64,000 nt of DNA from Pseudomonas mosselii (GTDB lineage Bacteria; Pseudomonadota; Gammaproteobacteria; Pseudomonadales; Pseudomonadaceae). The stretch is from NCBI RefSeq assembly GCF_005796105.1, contig NZ_VAUO01000005.1, positions 186,001 to 250,000 of the forward strand, written 5' to 3'. How positions within the stretch are numbered: the stretch's first letter is position 1; every line of letters begins with the position of its first letter. The translations under genes were made by a program, and so were the position numbers. Below are positions 20,197-29,360 of this stretch, in pieces. The notes under the pieces were generated by a model. It was not told the DNA's origin. It did not search any database and worked only from the letters and a program-made list of their open reading frames with translations.

Positions 20197-20928
20197 GTGA
20201 GTATCAACGCCCTTCGCCCTGCCCGGGAACTGCTGCTCAAGGAGTACCGCGGGGTGCTGTCGACGCATTCCAAGTCCATGCCTGGTTTTCCGTTCGGCTC
20301 GGTGGTCCCGTACTGCCTGGATGCTGAAGGCCATCCGCTGATCCTCATCAGCCGCATCGCCCAGCACACCCATAACCTGCTCAAAGACCCCAAGTGTTCG
20401 CTGCTGGTCGGCGAGCGTGAGGCCGAGGACGTTCAGGCGGTGGGGCGCCTGACCGTGATGGCCGAAGCCCACAAGCTGACCGAGGACGCCGCCATCGAAG
20501 CGGCTGCCGCACGTTACTACCGGTATTTCCCTGAGTCGGCCAACTACCACAAGGCCCACGACTTCGATTTCTGGGTACTACAGCCGGTGCGCCACCGTTA
20601 TATCGGTGGCTTTGGCGCAATCCACTGGCTCGATCAGGTCACACTGGCCAACCCCTTCGCCGGCAAGGCTGAGGCCAGCATGGTCGAGCACATGAACAGC
20701 GACCATGCCAATGCCATCGCTCACTACGTCGAACTCACCGGCCTGCCGCGCACGGCGCCGGCCGAACTGGTCGGCATCGACAGCGAAGGCATGCACCTGC
20801 GCATCGGCCAGGCCGTTTACTGGCTGGCCTTCCCGGAAACGTGCAATACGCCGACACAAGTCCGCGAAGCCTTGGTCTTGTTGGCCCGCGCGCAACAGTG
20901 GCCGGTTGCGGCGACGACCGAGGGTTGA
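20197..20928 (+). CDS. HugZ-family pyridoxamine 5'-phosphate oxidase-like protein
   Basis: The GTG at 20197 follows a GAGG ribosome site and gives 243 residues. The N-terminal part (about 1-150) is a split-barrel flavin/haem-binding domain with RGVLSTHSKSMPGFPFGSVVPYCLD, HTHNLLKDPKCSLLV and RYYRYFPES. The C-terminal part is a DUF2470-like domain starting MVEHMNSDHANAIAHYVE. Proteins of this layout include HugZ/HutZ haem-degrading proteins. The MNxDH motif contains the His that coordinates haem in some relatives. No haem-uptake genes are nearby, so a haem role is only inferred. Confidence 0.82.
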   Translation: MSINALRPARELLLKEYRGVLSTHSKSMPGFPFGSVVPYCLDAEGHPLILISRIAQHTHNLLKDPKCSLLVGEREAEDVQAVGRLTVMAEAHKLTEDAAIEAAAARYYRYFPESANYHKAHDFDFWVLQPVRHRYIGGFGAIHWLDQVTLANPFAGKAEASMVEHMNSDHANAIAHYVELTGLPRTAPAELVGIDSEGMHLRIGQAVYWLAFPETCNTPTQVREALVLLARAQQWPVAATTEG

Positions 20929-20994
20929 AAACCCAGGACGACGCATCCATCTGAAGGTCTTACAGGAAGATTCTCTTCCGTCGAGGAATTCTTG

Positions 20995-21456
20995 ATGCGT
21001 GCCTTTCTATTGCTGTTTCTGATTTTCCCTGTGCTCGAGCTGTTCGTCTTCGTCAAGGTTGCAGGGGCGATCGGTTTCTTCCCGGCGCTGTTGCTGATCA
21101 TCGCCGGTTCCGCCCTGGGCGTGCTGGTGATGCGTTTTGCCGGCCTGGCGACGGCCCTGCGGGCGCGTGAAAGCCTGCAACGTGGCGAGCTGCCTGCCGA
21201 GGACATGTTCCAAGGGCTGATGTTGGCTGTCGGTGGCGGCCTACTGGTGGTGCCGGGCTTTATCAGCGATGTACTGGGCTTGTTGTGCCTGCTGCCGTTC
21301 ACCCGCCGCCTGGTGGCCGGCAAGCTGCGTCAGCGTGCCGAGGCGCAAGCGATGCGCCAGCGTGCCTTCCAGGACGATCCCTTCCAGGCCCAGCCGCGCG
21401 AGGGCGCTCAGCGTCCGAACGTGATCGAAGGCGAGTACGAGCGCCGCGACCAGTGA
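20995..21456 (+). CDS. fxsA: FxsA family membrane protein
   Basis: FxsA is a small inner-membrane protein named for suppression of phage T7 exclusion by the F plasmid in E. coli. The 153-residue product begins RAFLLLFLIFPVLELFVFVKVAGAIGFFPALL. It has three to four membrane segments, the conserved GVLVMRFAG and PGFISDVLGLLCLLPFTR blocks, and a hydrophilic C-terminus. ATG 20995 follows GAGGAATT; an in-frame TTG three bases earlier is less likely. Its position directly upstream of groESL is conserved in pseudomonads. Confidence 0.9.
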   Translation: MRAFLLLFLIFPVLELFVFVKVAGAIGFFPALLLIIAGSALGVLVMRFAGLATALRARESLQRGELPAEDMFQGLMLAVGGGLLVVPGFISDVLGLLCLLPFTRRLVAGKLRQRAEAQAMRQRAFQDDPFQAQPREGAQRPNVIEGEYERRDQ

Positions 21457-21530
21457 TTGCTGGCGGGCGCCAGGCAGTCTGGGTTTTGGATCACGGACAC
21501 CCACTTGAGTAAAAAATTTCTGCAGCAAGC

Positions 21531-21558
21531 CTTGTAATCGAATCAGGCGGCCTCATGT
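21531..21558 (+). promoter_or_regulatory. groS: Sigma-32-like heat-shock promoter of groESL
   Basis: CTTGTA (21531-21536) and CCTCATGT (21551-21558) are separated by 14 bases, close to the RpoH consensus CTTGAA-N13/14-CCCCATNT. The predicted transcript start near 21565 leaves a leader of about 140 bases. The leader can form several hairpins, including TCTGGTG-GTTG-CACCAGA. Confidence 0.7.
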
Positions 21559-21705
21559 AGTGGTCACCGCAAGGTTTCTGGTGGTTGCACCAGACATGAC
21601 TCAGGTGGTTCGCCCAACGCGGGCCACCCCCGGCAACGCCGGATTGCATCAACCCGCCGGTGTCTATACCGGCCGATGAAAACCACAATTTGGGAGAGAT
21701 CGACA

Positions 21706-21999
21706 ATGAAGCTTCGTCCTCTGCATGACCGCGTCGTCATCCGTCGCAGCGAAGAAGAATCGAAAACCGCTGGCGGTATCGTTCTGCCAGGTTCGGCCGC
21801 TGAAAAACCAAACCGCGGTGAAGTCGTCGCCGTCGGCACCGGTCGCATCCTGGACAACGGCGAAGTACGTGCGCTGGCCGTGAAAGTGGGTGACAAAGTG
21901 GTTTTCGGCCCTTACTCGGGCAGCAACACCGTGAAAGTCGATGGTGAAGACCTGCTGGTCATGGCCGAGAACGAGATTCTCGCCGTCATCGAAGGCTGA
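21706..21999 (+). CDS. groS: Co-chaperonin GroES
   Basis: GroES is the heptameric lid that closes the GroEL folding chamber. The 97-residue product starts [18 protein letters not shown], carries the mobile-loop segment [17 protein letters not shown] and ends [15 protein letters not shown], all typical. The ATG at 21706 follows GGGAGA. An upstream in-frame start at 21676 adds ten non-conserved residues and is rejected. It is co-transcribed with groEL 48 bases downstream from a heat-shock promoter. Confidence 0.98.
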   Translation: MKLRPLHDRVVIRRSEEESKTAGGIVLPGSAAEKPNRGEVVAVGTGRILDNGEVRALAVKVGDKVVFGPYSGSNTVKVDGEDLLVMAENEILAVIEG

Positions 22000-22041
22000 T
22001 TTCCCCGACTTCCCGTTACTCCAAAGATTTTCAAGGATTAA

Positions 22042-23688
<1,647 letters not shown>

Positions 23689-23714
23689 GCCAGCCTTACC
23701 CCCTGTTGTAAGCA

Positions 23715-23745
23715 AAGCCCCGGCTAGTGATAGCCGGGGCTTTTT
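23715..23745 (+). terminator. Rho-independent terminator after groEL
   Basis: AAGCCCCGGCTA-GTGA-TAGCCGGGGCTT forms a 12-bp perfect stem and is followed by TTT. It begins 27 bases after the groEL stop. Confidence 0.95.
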
Positions 23746-23785
23746 CATGTGCGCCAACCCGTCAATCGCGGTGGCTGCACGTCCC

Positions 23786-23839
23786 CCTGTAGGTGCGGCC
23801 TCGCCGGGGCGCCGGACCGGCGAGGCCGCTCCTACAGGG
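23786..23839. repeat. Inverted REP element after groEL
   Basis: CCTGTAGGTGCGGCCTCGCC and GGCGAGGCCGCTCCTACAGG pair with one mismatch around a short GC-rich loop. It sits between groEL and the convergent PAP2 gene, where gene order departs from what I recall for P. putida KT2440. Confidence 0.85.
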
Positions 23840-23849
23840 ACGTGGGTAT

Positions 23850-24578
23850 TCAGGCCACGCCGCGCTCGGTCACCGGCACCTTGGCGATCCCTCGGCGATA
23901 CAGCACCAGGTAGTAGCAGCCCAGCCCGATCAGCCAACAGAACACCGCCGTCCAGATGTTGTGCGACAAGAAATGCGCGCCCTGCATCATCCGCCCCACC
24001 GAGAGCAGCGAGCCCGCGACGAACGCCAGCCCCAGCGCGGCCTTGGCCAGGCGTGGCTTGCGATCACGCAGCACGAAGAACAATGCGAACAGGCAGAAAC
24101 CGGTGGCCGCATGGCCGCCTGGCCAGCACAGGCCGGGCTTGTCGGTGGGCGGACGCGGTTCGAGCAGCTTGCTGTAGGTTTCCTTGCCGCCAAACTGAGT
24201 CAGGCTCCATGGGCATTGCACCTGGGTCAGTTGCTTGAGCGGGGTGACGAATGCGGTCGACAGGCCCAGCGCCAGTACCAGGCAGCCCAGTTCGCGACGC
24301 CAGCCATACAGGCGCTGAACGAAGAAGCTGGCGATAAAGCCCACCACGGCCAGCAGGCCGAACACGATCACACCTTGCTTGACCCGGTCATGCAGGATGT
24401 TTTCCAGCAGGTAGCTGTGGCGTCCGATGAACTCTCCGGCTTGCTGGTCGAAGAACAGGTCGGCGATGTTCATGTCGATCGAGGTCGACTCAAGCAGGAT
24501 CAAGGCGAGGATGGTGGCGATCGGAATGCCCAGGTACAGCCATGGGTTGAGCGGGCGAGGGCGGATGGTTTCCTGCAT
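23850..24578 (-). CDS. PAP2-family membrane phosphatase (ColR-box gene)
   Basis: The start MQETIRPRPLNPW gives 242 residues with about six membrane helices. The lipid-phosphatase signature is present: K-x6-R-P-like KQLTQVQCPW in the first block, PGGHAATGF (PSGH block) and R-x5-H-x3-D-like GRMMQGAHFLSHNIW. PAP2 membrane proteins remove phosphate from lipids such as undecaprenyl pyrophosphate, phosphatidic acid or lipid A. A match to the ColR-binding consensus lies 72 bases upstream. I recall a PAP2 gene next to colRS being listed in the P. putida ColR regulon, which would fit a role in envelope or lipid A remodelling. The substrate is not determined here. Confidence 0.88.
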   Translation of the reverse strand: MQETIRPRPLNPWLYLGIPIATILALILLESTSIDMNIADLFFDQQAGEFIGRHSYLLENILHDRVKQGVIVFGLLAVVGFIASFFVQRLYGWRRELGCLVLALGLSTAFVTPLKQLTQVQCPWSLTQFGGKETYSKLLEPRPPTDKPGLCWPGGHAATGFCLFALFFVLRDRKPRLAKAALGLAFVAGSLLSVGRMMQGAHFLSHNIWTAVFCWLIGLGCYYLVLYRRGIAKVPVTERGVA

Positions 24579-24649
24579 GGCGACTCCAAGGGACAGAAAA
24601 AGACCGGGCATTGTGGTCTGGCCGCTATCCTGTGTCCGTGAAGGATGAG

Positions 24650-24665
24650 TGAAAAAACTGTCAAC
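24650..24665 (-). promoter_or_regulatory. ColR-binding box upstream of the PAP2 gene
   Basis: Read on the minus strand the site is TTGACAGTTTTTTCAC, a full match to the ColR consensus as I remember it (YYNASNNYTTTTTCAC). It shares 15 identical bases with the site in front of warA. It points toward the PAP2 gene, 72 bases away. Confidence 0.75.
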
Positions 24666-24758
24666 TTCGGCGATATTTCCACAGCACTGGCACAGTGCGC
24701 GCGATGGCCTTAAGCTGCCGCCAGCCGCGCCGCGCGAAGCGACGCCCAGGAGACCTCG

Positions 24759-25442
24759 ATGCGTATTCTTTTGGTTGAAGACAACCGCGATATTCTAGCC
24801 AACCTTGCCGACTACCTCGGCATGAAAGGCTACACCGTCGATTGCGCCCAGGACGGCCTGTCGGGCCTGCACCTGGCTGCCACCGAACACTACGACTTGA
24901 TCGTGCTCGACATCATGCTCCCAGGCATCGATGGCTATACGCTGTGCAAGCGCCTGCGCGAAGATGCCCGGCGCGACACGCCAGTGATCATGCTCACCGC
25001 CCGCGACCAACTCGACGATCGCCTGCAGGGCTTCCGTTCCGGGGCTGACGACTACCTGCTCAAGCCGTTCGCGCTGTCGGAGTTGGCGGCGCGCATCGAG
25101 GCGGTACTGCGCCGCGCCCAGGGTGGCGGACGGCGTACCTTGCAGGTCGCTGACCTGAGCTACGACCTCGACACCCTCGAAGTCACCCGTCAGGGCCGCC
25201 TGCTCAAGCTCAACCCGGTTGGCCTGAAACTGTTGGCGGTCCTGATGCAGAAAAGTCCCCACGTGCTGCGTCGCGAGGTGCTGGAGGAAGCCCTGTGGGG
25301 CGACGACTGCCCTGACAGCGACAGCCTGCGCAGCCACGTCCACCAGCTTCGCCAAGTGATCGACAAGCCGTTCGAAAAACCGTTGCTGCATACGGTCCAT
25401 GGCGTTGGCTATCGCCTCGCCGAGGGTCGCGATGGAGTTTAA
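24759..25442 (+). CDS. colR: Response regulator ColR
   Basis: ColR is an OmpR-type regulator that, with ColS, protects the P. putida envelope during metal excess and solvent stress and supports root colonisation. The 227-residue product has a receiver domain with acidic pocket (E7, D8), phosphoacceptor D51 in LIVLDIMLPGIDGY, T-A at MLTARD and the switch Lys in LLKPF. A winged-helix DNA-binding domain (about 130-222) ends HTVHGVGYRLAEG. A CCAGGAGA ribosome site precedes the start. The gene overlaps colS by 11 bases, so the two are translationally coupled. Confidence 0.95.
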   Translation: MRILLVEDNRDILANLADYLGMKGYTVDCAQDGLSGLHLAATEHYDLIVLDIMLPGIDGYTLCKRLREDARRDTPVIMLTARDQLDDRLQGFRSGADDYLLKPFALSELAARIEAVLRRAQGGGRRTLQVADLSYDLDTLEVTRQGRLLKLNPVGLKLLAVLMQKSPHVLRREVLEEALWGDDCPDSDSLRSHVHQLRQVIDKPFEKPLLHTVHGVGYRLAEGRDGV

Positions 25443-26760
25443 GCAAAGCCTTGCCCAGCGCATCATCATCGCTTTCGCGCTGATGAGCGCGCTGGTAGCC
25501 GGCGCCTTCGCGTTCGGTATCGTCGCCACGGTGCACCTGGTCGAGGAGCGCCTGATTTCCTCGGTGCTCGGCGGTGACCTACAGCGTCTGCTACGCATGG
25601 ACAGCGTCAGCGACTGGAGCCACCGTCCGCGGCCGGACCAGTTGTTCTACTTCAGTGGCGGGCGTGATGAGTTCGAAATGCCCAAGGACCTGCGTCACCT
25701 GAATCCGGGCTTCCATGAGGTGTTCCGTGACCAGCTCTCGTACCACGCCATGGTCGAGATCGTCGACGGTCGCCGTTACGTGCTGTTGCAGGACCAAAGC
25801 GATTTCGAAGAGCGCGAGCGGGTGCTGTTCGCGGTGGTCGTGGTCGGCTTCGTGCTCAGCCTAGCGCTGGCGGTGATTCTCGGTTGGCTGTTGGCGCGCC
25901 GGGTCATGGCACCGGTCATTCGCCTGGCCCGACAGGTACGCCACCGCGACCAGTTGCTGGGTTTGGCACCTCCGTTGGCGCCGGACTACGCGGCGGACGA
26001 GGTGGGCCAGTTGGCGGTGGCGTTCGACGACACGTTGGGCCGGTTGCGCGATGCCTTGACCCGTGAGCGTCTGTTCACCAGTGATGTCAGCCACGAGCTG
26101 CGTACGCCGCTGATGGTCTTGGCCACTTCCTGCGAACTGCTGATCGAGAACCCCAACCTCGATAGCCGTTCACGCAGCCAGGTGGAGCGCATCGCGCGGG
26201 CGACCGAGGAGATGCGCGAACTGGTCAAGACCTTCCTGATGCTGGCCCGTGCGCAGCGTGACGAGGGAGCCGTGGCCTCTCAGGCGACCCTGCGCGAGGT
26301 GGCCGACGATCTGACCGGGGTGTGGCGCGACACCATCGAGCAGAAAGGCCTGACCCTGCACTACGATGGCCAGGTCGGTGCAAGCCCTGTGTTGTACAAC
26401 GCCACGTTCTTGCAGTCGGTCATGGGCAACCTGTTACGTAACGCGGCGCATTACACCGATAGCGGTTATATCCGCCTGAGTTTGCAAGGTGACGGTTTCA
26501 GTGTCGAGGACAGTGGTGTTGGCATCCCCGAAGAACAGCGCGAGGCGATGTTCCGGCCTTTTGTACGGGGTGACGAGCGCCGTGGCGAGGGTTTGGGGTT
26601 GGGCCTGTCATTGGTACAGCGGATCTGCGACGACCAGGGTTGGCGGGTCACCTTGACCACCACCTTGCCCCATGGCTGCCGGTTCCACGTGGATTTGAGC
26701 CAGGGCCGCGCTGCGCTGCACAGCGACGTAGGGGGCAGGCAAGCCTCGGATCTGACGTAG
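25432..26760 (+). CDS. colS: Sensor histidine kinase ColS
   Basis: The 442-residue kinase has membrane helices at about 12-33 and 131-153 with a periplasmic loop of about 96 residues between. In the loop, E126 and E129 form the ExxE motif (FEERER), the Fe(III)/Zn(II)-sensing motif described for P. putida ColS; H35, E38, D57 and H105 are also present. HAMP follows, then the H-box with His221 (DVSHELRTPL), N-box (GNLLRNAAHY), and G-boxes (VEDSGVGIPEE, GEGLGLGLSL). The start overlaps the end of colR. The name is based on strong resemblance plus the warA-warB neighbourhood. Confidence 0.95.
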   Translation: MEFKQSLAQRIIIAFALMSALVAGAFAFGIVATVHLVEERLISSVLGGDLQRLLRMDSVSDWSHRPRPDQLFYFSGGRDEFEMPKDLRHLNPGFHEVFRDQLSYHAMVEIVDGRRYVLLQDQSDFEERERVLFAVVVVGFVLSLALAVILGWLLARRVMAPVIRLARQVRHRDQLLGLAPPLAPDYAADEVGQLAVAFDDTLGRLRDALTRERLFTSDVSHELRTPLMVLATSCELLIENPNLDSRSRSQVERIARATEEMRELVKTFLMLARAQRDEGAVASQATLREVADDLTGVWRDTIEQKGLTLHYDGQVGASPVLYNATFLQSVMGNLLRNAAHYTDSGYIRLSLQGDGFSVEDSGVGIPEEQREAMFRPFVRGDERRGEGLGLGLSLVQRICDDQGWRVTLTTTLPHGCRFHVDLSQGRAALHSDVGGRQASDLT

Positions 26761-26786
26761 TTTTTTGTAAAACTCAAGGTGCGCGG

Positions 26787-26802
26787 ATGACAGTTTTTTC
26801 AC
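26787..26802 (+). promoter_or_regulatory. ColR-binding box upstream of warA
   Basis: ATGACAGTTTTTTCAC matches the remembered ColR consensus in all but the first position and shares a 15-base core with the box upstream of the PAP2 gene. It lies 65 bases before the warA start, a fitting distance for activation of the downstream three-gene unit. Confidence 0.75.
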
Positions 26803-26867
26803 ATCGGCATGACCTGATTCCAACGCTTGCCTGAATAAGGTGTGCGCACTGGAGTCAGGAGATACCT

Positions 26868-27548
26868 ATGCGCACCCCCACCAAACTTGAATTTTCAGAC
26901 AAATACGACCAAGAGCATGCTCAGGAGTATTTTCTGAAGCACCAGGACGGCCTGGCCCGACGCCTTTCGCACAAGCGTGATGAACAGCTGGCCCGGCGTG
27001 CCCTGGCGCTGGCTGGCGAGCCCGGTCTAGTGCTCGACCTGCCCTGCGGCGCTGGCCGCTTCTGGCCGCTGCTGGCGGAAAAACCTAACCGCGTGATCAT
27101 CGGTGCGGACAACTCTGCTGCGATGATCGAGACGGCCTGCGCGGCACAACCGCCAGAAGTGGTCGCGCGGGTACGCCCTTTGCAGACTTCAGCCTTTGCC
27201 ATTGATCTGCCCGATAACGCCGTGGACAGCATTTTCTGCATGCGCTTGTTCCACCACATCGGCGAAGCAGAGCACCGCAAGCAAATTTTGTCGGAGTTTC
27301 AACGGGTTAGCCGCGACAGCGTGATACTGTCGCTGTGGGTCGATGGTAACTTCAAGGCCTGGCGACGCCGTAAGCTGGAGGCGCGCCGTAGCGCTAAAAG
27401 CGAGCCAGGCAGCTACCAGAATCGCTTCGTGTTACCTGCGCACACAGTCGAGCAAGAGTTCGCATCCGCAGGTTTCAGAATTCAGGAGCGCCTGGACTTT
27501 CTGCCGCTCTATGCGATGTGGCGAGTTTATGTATTGCGCAAGGGATAA
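26868..27548 (+). CDS. warA: SAM-dependent methyltransferase WarA
   Basis: The 226-residue product is a class I methyltransferase: motif I VLDLPCGAGRFWPLL (about residues 55-69), an acidic end of strand 2 (IGADNSAAMIE) and a motif-III region RVSRDSVILSLWVDG. In P. putida the gene after colS has been called warA (earlier orf222) and is activated by ColR; it is thought to act in lipopolysaccharide or envelope modification, but the methyl acceptor is unknown. A good ribosome site (CAGGAGATACC) precedes the start. It is followed by warB after eight bases. Confidence 0.85.
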   Translation: MRTPTKLEFSDKYDQEHAQEYFLKHQDGLARRLSHKRDEQLARRALALAGEPGLVLDLPCGAGRFWPLLAEKPNRVIIGADNSAAMIETACAAQPPEVVARVRPLQTSAFAIDLPDNAVDSIFCMRLFHHIGEAEHRKQILSEFQRVSRDSVILSLWVDGNFKAWRRRKLEARRSAKSEPGSYQNRFVLPAHTVEQEFASAGFRIQERLDFLPLYAMWRVYVLRKG

Positions 27549-27556
27549 GGAAACCG

Positions 27557-28255
27557 ATGGCAGTGGCCCAGAGACGATCCGAGCAGTTCGAGTTTTACTG
27601 GCAGCAGCAGGGTGAATGGGTCGAGGAGCCCAATCAGCGACGTGGCGGCGAGAGCGGCGTGCAGCGCTTGTGCGACGCCAGCGGCCAAGTGCTGTATGCC
27701 AAGCGTCAGGTGGGCCATATCTACCGCAGCCTGAGGCATCCGTTCGGGCGGCCGACGGTACTGCGTGAGCTTGATGCGCTGAACAGCTTCGAGCAATTGG
27801 GGGTACGTGTACCACGCATCGTTTACGCGGGCGCCGAGCGCAGTGACGATCAGCAGTGGCATGCGCTGTTGATCAGCGAAGCCCTCGATGGGTTCGTCGA
27901 CCTGGAAACCTGGCTCGCCGAAGGGGCCCGCGAGCGTTATGCGCCGGTGGTTCACGAGCGCATGCTCAAGGATCTGGCGGATAACCTGGCGCGCATGCAC
28001 CTGGGGCATTGGCAACATGGTTGCCTGTACGGCAAGCACGTGTTCGTGAAAGTGATCGGTGAGGGTGAGCAGGCCCAGGCAGAGGTGGCATTGCTGGACT
28101 TGGAAAAGTGCCGTCGGCGGATCAGTTGTCAGCGGGCGGCCTACAACGATTTGCGTCAGTTGCGTCGCCACTCGTCGTTGGACGAGGCGCACTGGAAAAC
28201 CTTGCTCTACTTTTACCAGAGGGCGTTTGGCAGCGCTGTCAAAGGGTTGGAGTAA
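27557..28255 (+). CDS. warB: InaA-type lipopolysaccharide kinase-like protein WarB
   Basis: The 232-residue product resembles InaA and the LPS core kinase family (WaaP/RfaP-like, a eukaryotic protein-kinase-like fold). Visible blocks are LYAKRQVGHIYRSLRHPFGRPTVLRE with the presumed ATP Lys, VPRIVYAGAE, ARMHLGHWQHGCLYGKHVFVK in place of the catalytic loop, and VALLDLEKCRRR in place of DFG. It is the second gene of the ColR-controlled unit and may phosphorylate a lipopolysaccharide sugar. The stop overlaps the next start (TAATG), linking the small downstream gene. Confidence 0.85.
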   Translation: MAVAQRRSEQFEFYWQQQGEWVEEPNQRRGGESGVQRLCDASGQVLYAKRQVGHIYRSLRHPFGRPTVLRELDALNSFEQLGVRVPRIVYAGAERSDDQQWHALLISEALDGFVDLETWLAEGARERYAPVVHERMLKDLADNLARMHLGHWQHGCLYGKHVFVKVIGEGEQAQAEVALLDLEKCRRRISCQRAAYNDLRQLRRHSSLDEAHWKTLLYFYQRAFGSAVKGLE

Positions 28256-28485
28256 TGAAACTAGAAATCGCTCGAGGTTTGTTCCTGGTCGCGGCGCTTG
28301 GTGTCACGACCCTCGCATTTGCGGCTTGGGAAGAGCCGAGAATGATGGTGTTGAGTCAGGCACAGGTGCCCGGGGTAGCGTCGCTGCCGCGGGTGGCCAA
28401 GGTCGAGCAGAGTCGGGTCGAGCCCGATCATGATTTCTTGTTGTTTTTGTTTGGGATGCGGCAGGGGTTGCGGCCGTTTGGGTGA
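28255..28485 (+). CDS. Small hypothetical membrane/secreted protein in the ColR-linked operon
   Basis: The 76-residue frame starts within the warB stop (TAATG). It has a positively charged N-terminus and a hydrophobic stretch (LFLVAALGVTTLAFAA) that could be a signal anchor or be cleaved after Ala22-Ala23. A soluble segment with two Met and several charged residues follows, and the end is hydrophobic (HDFLLFLFGMRQGLRPFG). I do not recognise the family. Tight coupling with warB suggests a shared role in envelope modification. Codon use is like the neighbours. Confidence 0.7.
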   Translation: MKLEIARGLFLVAALGVTTLAFAAWEEPRMMVLSQAQVPGVASLPRVAKVEQSRVEPDHDFLLFLFGMRQGLRPFG

Positions 28486-28892
28486 TGGCTGGTTAGGCTA
28501 GGGTTGGGTTGGTTTGAAAGTTGTATGCGCATTCATTAGTGATGTCGACTTTGAGTCACCTTTCCGCCTTTACGGCGGGTCCCTTTTTGAAGCATCAAAA
28601 AGGAACCAAAAAATGCTCGCTCCATCATCCGGCCCCTGCGCTTCGCTCCGGGGTTCCCTCGCTGCGGTGACTTGCGGGCCCGCGCGGCCTCCGACTTGCT
28701 GCGCAAGTCTACATCTCGCGCCTTCGGCTACGCCGAAGGGTGCTGCGCACCTTGGGCCCTCCAGTCACCTTCGCTCGGCCTACTGAAGTCGCGAAGTTAC
28801 GGGTGGCGCCTGGGCTTGCGCAGCTAACCGCTAGTTACAGATGTGGGAACTCTGGGTTACAGGACTGCGCCAAGCCTGAGTCCAGCGCTGCA

Positions 28893-28983
28893 CCTGTAGG
28901 AGCGGACTTGTGCCGCGCACACCGGCGTAGCCGGTGCCATCCACCGCGTTGCCTGCTTCGCGGGACAAGCCCGCTCCTACAGG
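28893..28983. repeat. Inverted REP pair inside the giant inverted repeat
   Basis: CCTGTAGGAGCGG (28893 onward) and CCGCTCCTACAGG (ending 28983) face each other. Between them are two further palindromes, ACCGGC-GTA-GCCGGT and a GCGGGACAAGCCCGC-type stem. This is the classic BIME-like arrangement of P. putida REPs. Confidence 0.85.
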
Positions 28984-29018
28984 ATTGTGCAAAACCTGAA
29001 TTGCTCAAAACTTCAGAC

Positions 29019-29042
29019 CTTGCTCTTGCTCTTGCTCTTGCT
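29019..29042. repeat. Four tandem copies of CTTGCT
   Basis: The hexamer CTTGCT is repeated four times without interruption just inside the right arm of the giant inverted repeat. It is a short simple repeat likely to vary in copy number through slippage. It is not in a coding frame that I believe. Confidence 0.85.
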
Positions 29043-29360
29043 TCTAAGCGCGCAATAGCCCAGGCGCCGCCAATTGCGACTTCAGTAGGCCGAGTGTAGG
29101 CGTCTGTAGGGCCAGGTGCGCAGCACCCTTCGGCGTAGCCGAAGGCGCGAGATGTAGACTTGCGTAGCAAGTCGCAGGCCCGCGGGCCCGAAAGGCGCCG
29201 GAGCGAGGGAACCCCGGAGCGCAGCGCAGGGGCCGGATGATGGAGCGAGCATTTTTTGGTTCCTTTTTGATGCTTCAAAAAGGGACCCGCCGTAAGGGCG
29301 GAAAGGTGCCGAAAAGTCGACATCGTCAATAAATGTGCATACATTTCCAAAAACAAACCC

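Larger units (their letters stand above)
28527..29340. repeat. Giant imperfect inverted repeat (about 300-bp arms) in a gene-free region
   Basis: The left arm (about 28527-28830) and right arm (about 29041-29340) are inverted copies at roughly 85-90% identity by eye. The segment around 28578-28638 is nearly perfect against 29222-29282. Both arms contain the motif AAAAAGGAACCAAAAAATG, a GGCCCCTGCGC run and a CTTCGGCTACGCCGAAG palindrome. The loop of about 210 bases carries an inverted REP pair and a short tandem repeat. The 875-base region between the small ColR-linked gene and the RND permease has no credible gene. Confidence 0.9.

Noticed and set aside
28893..28983. CRISPR-like array from repeated REP units
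   Set aside because: The repeats are inverted rather than direct, there are only two units, and there are no spacers of uniform length or cas genes.
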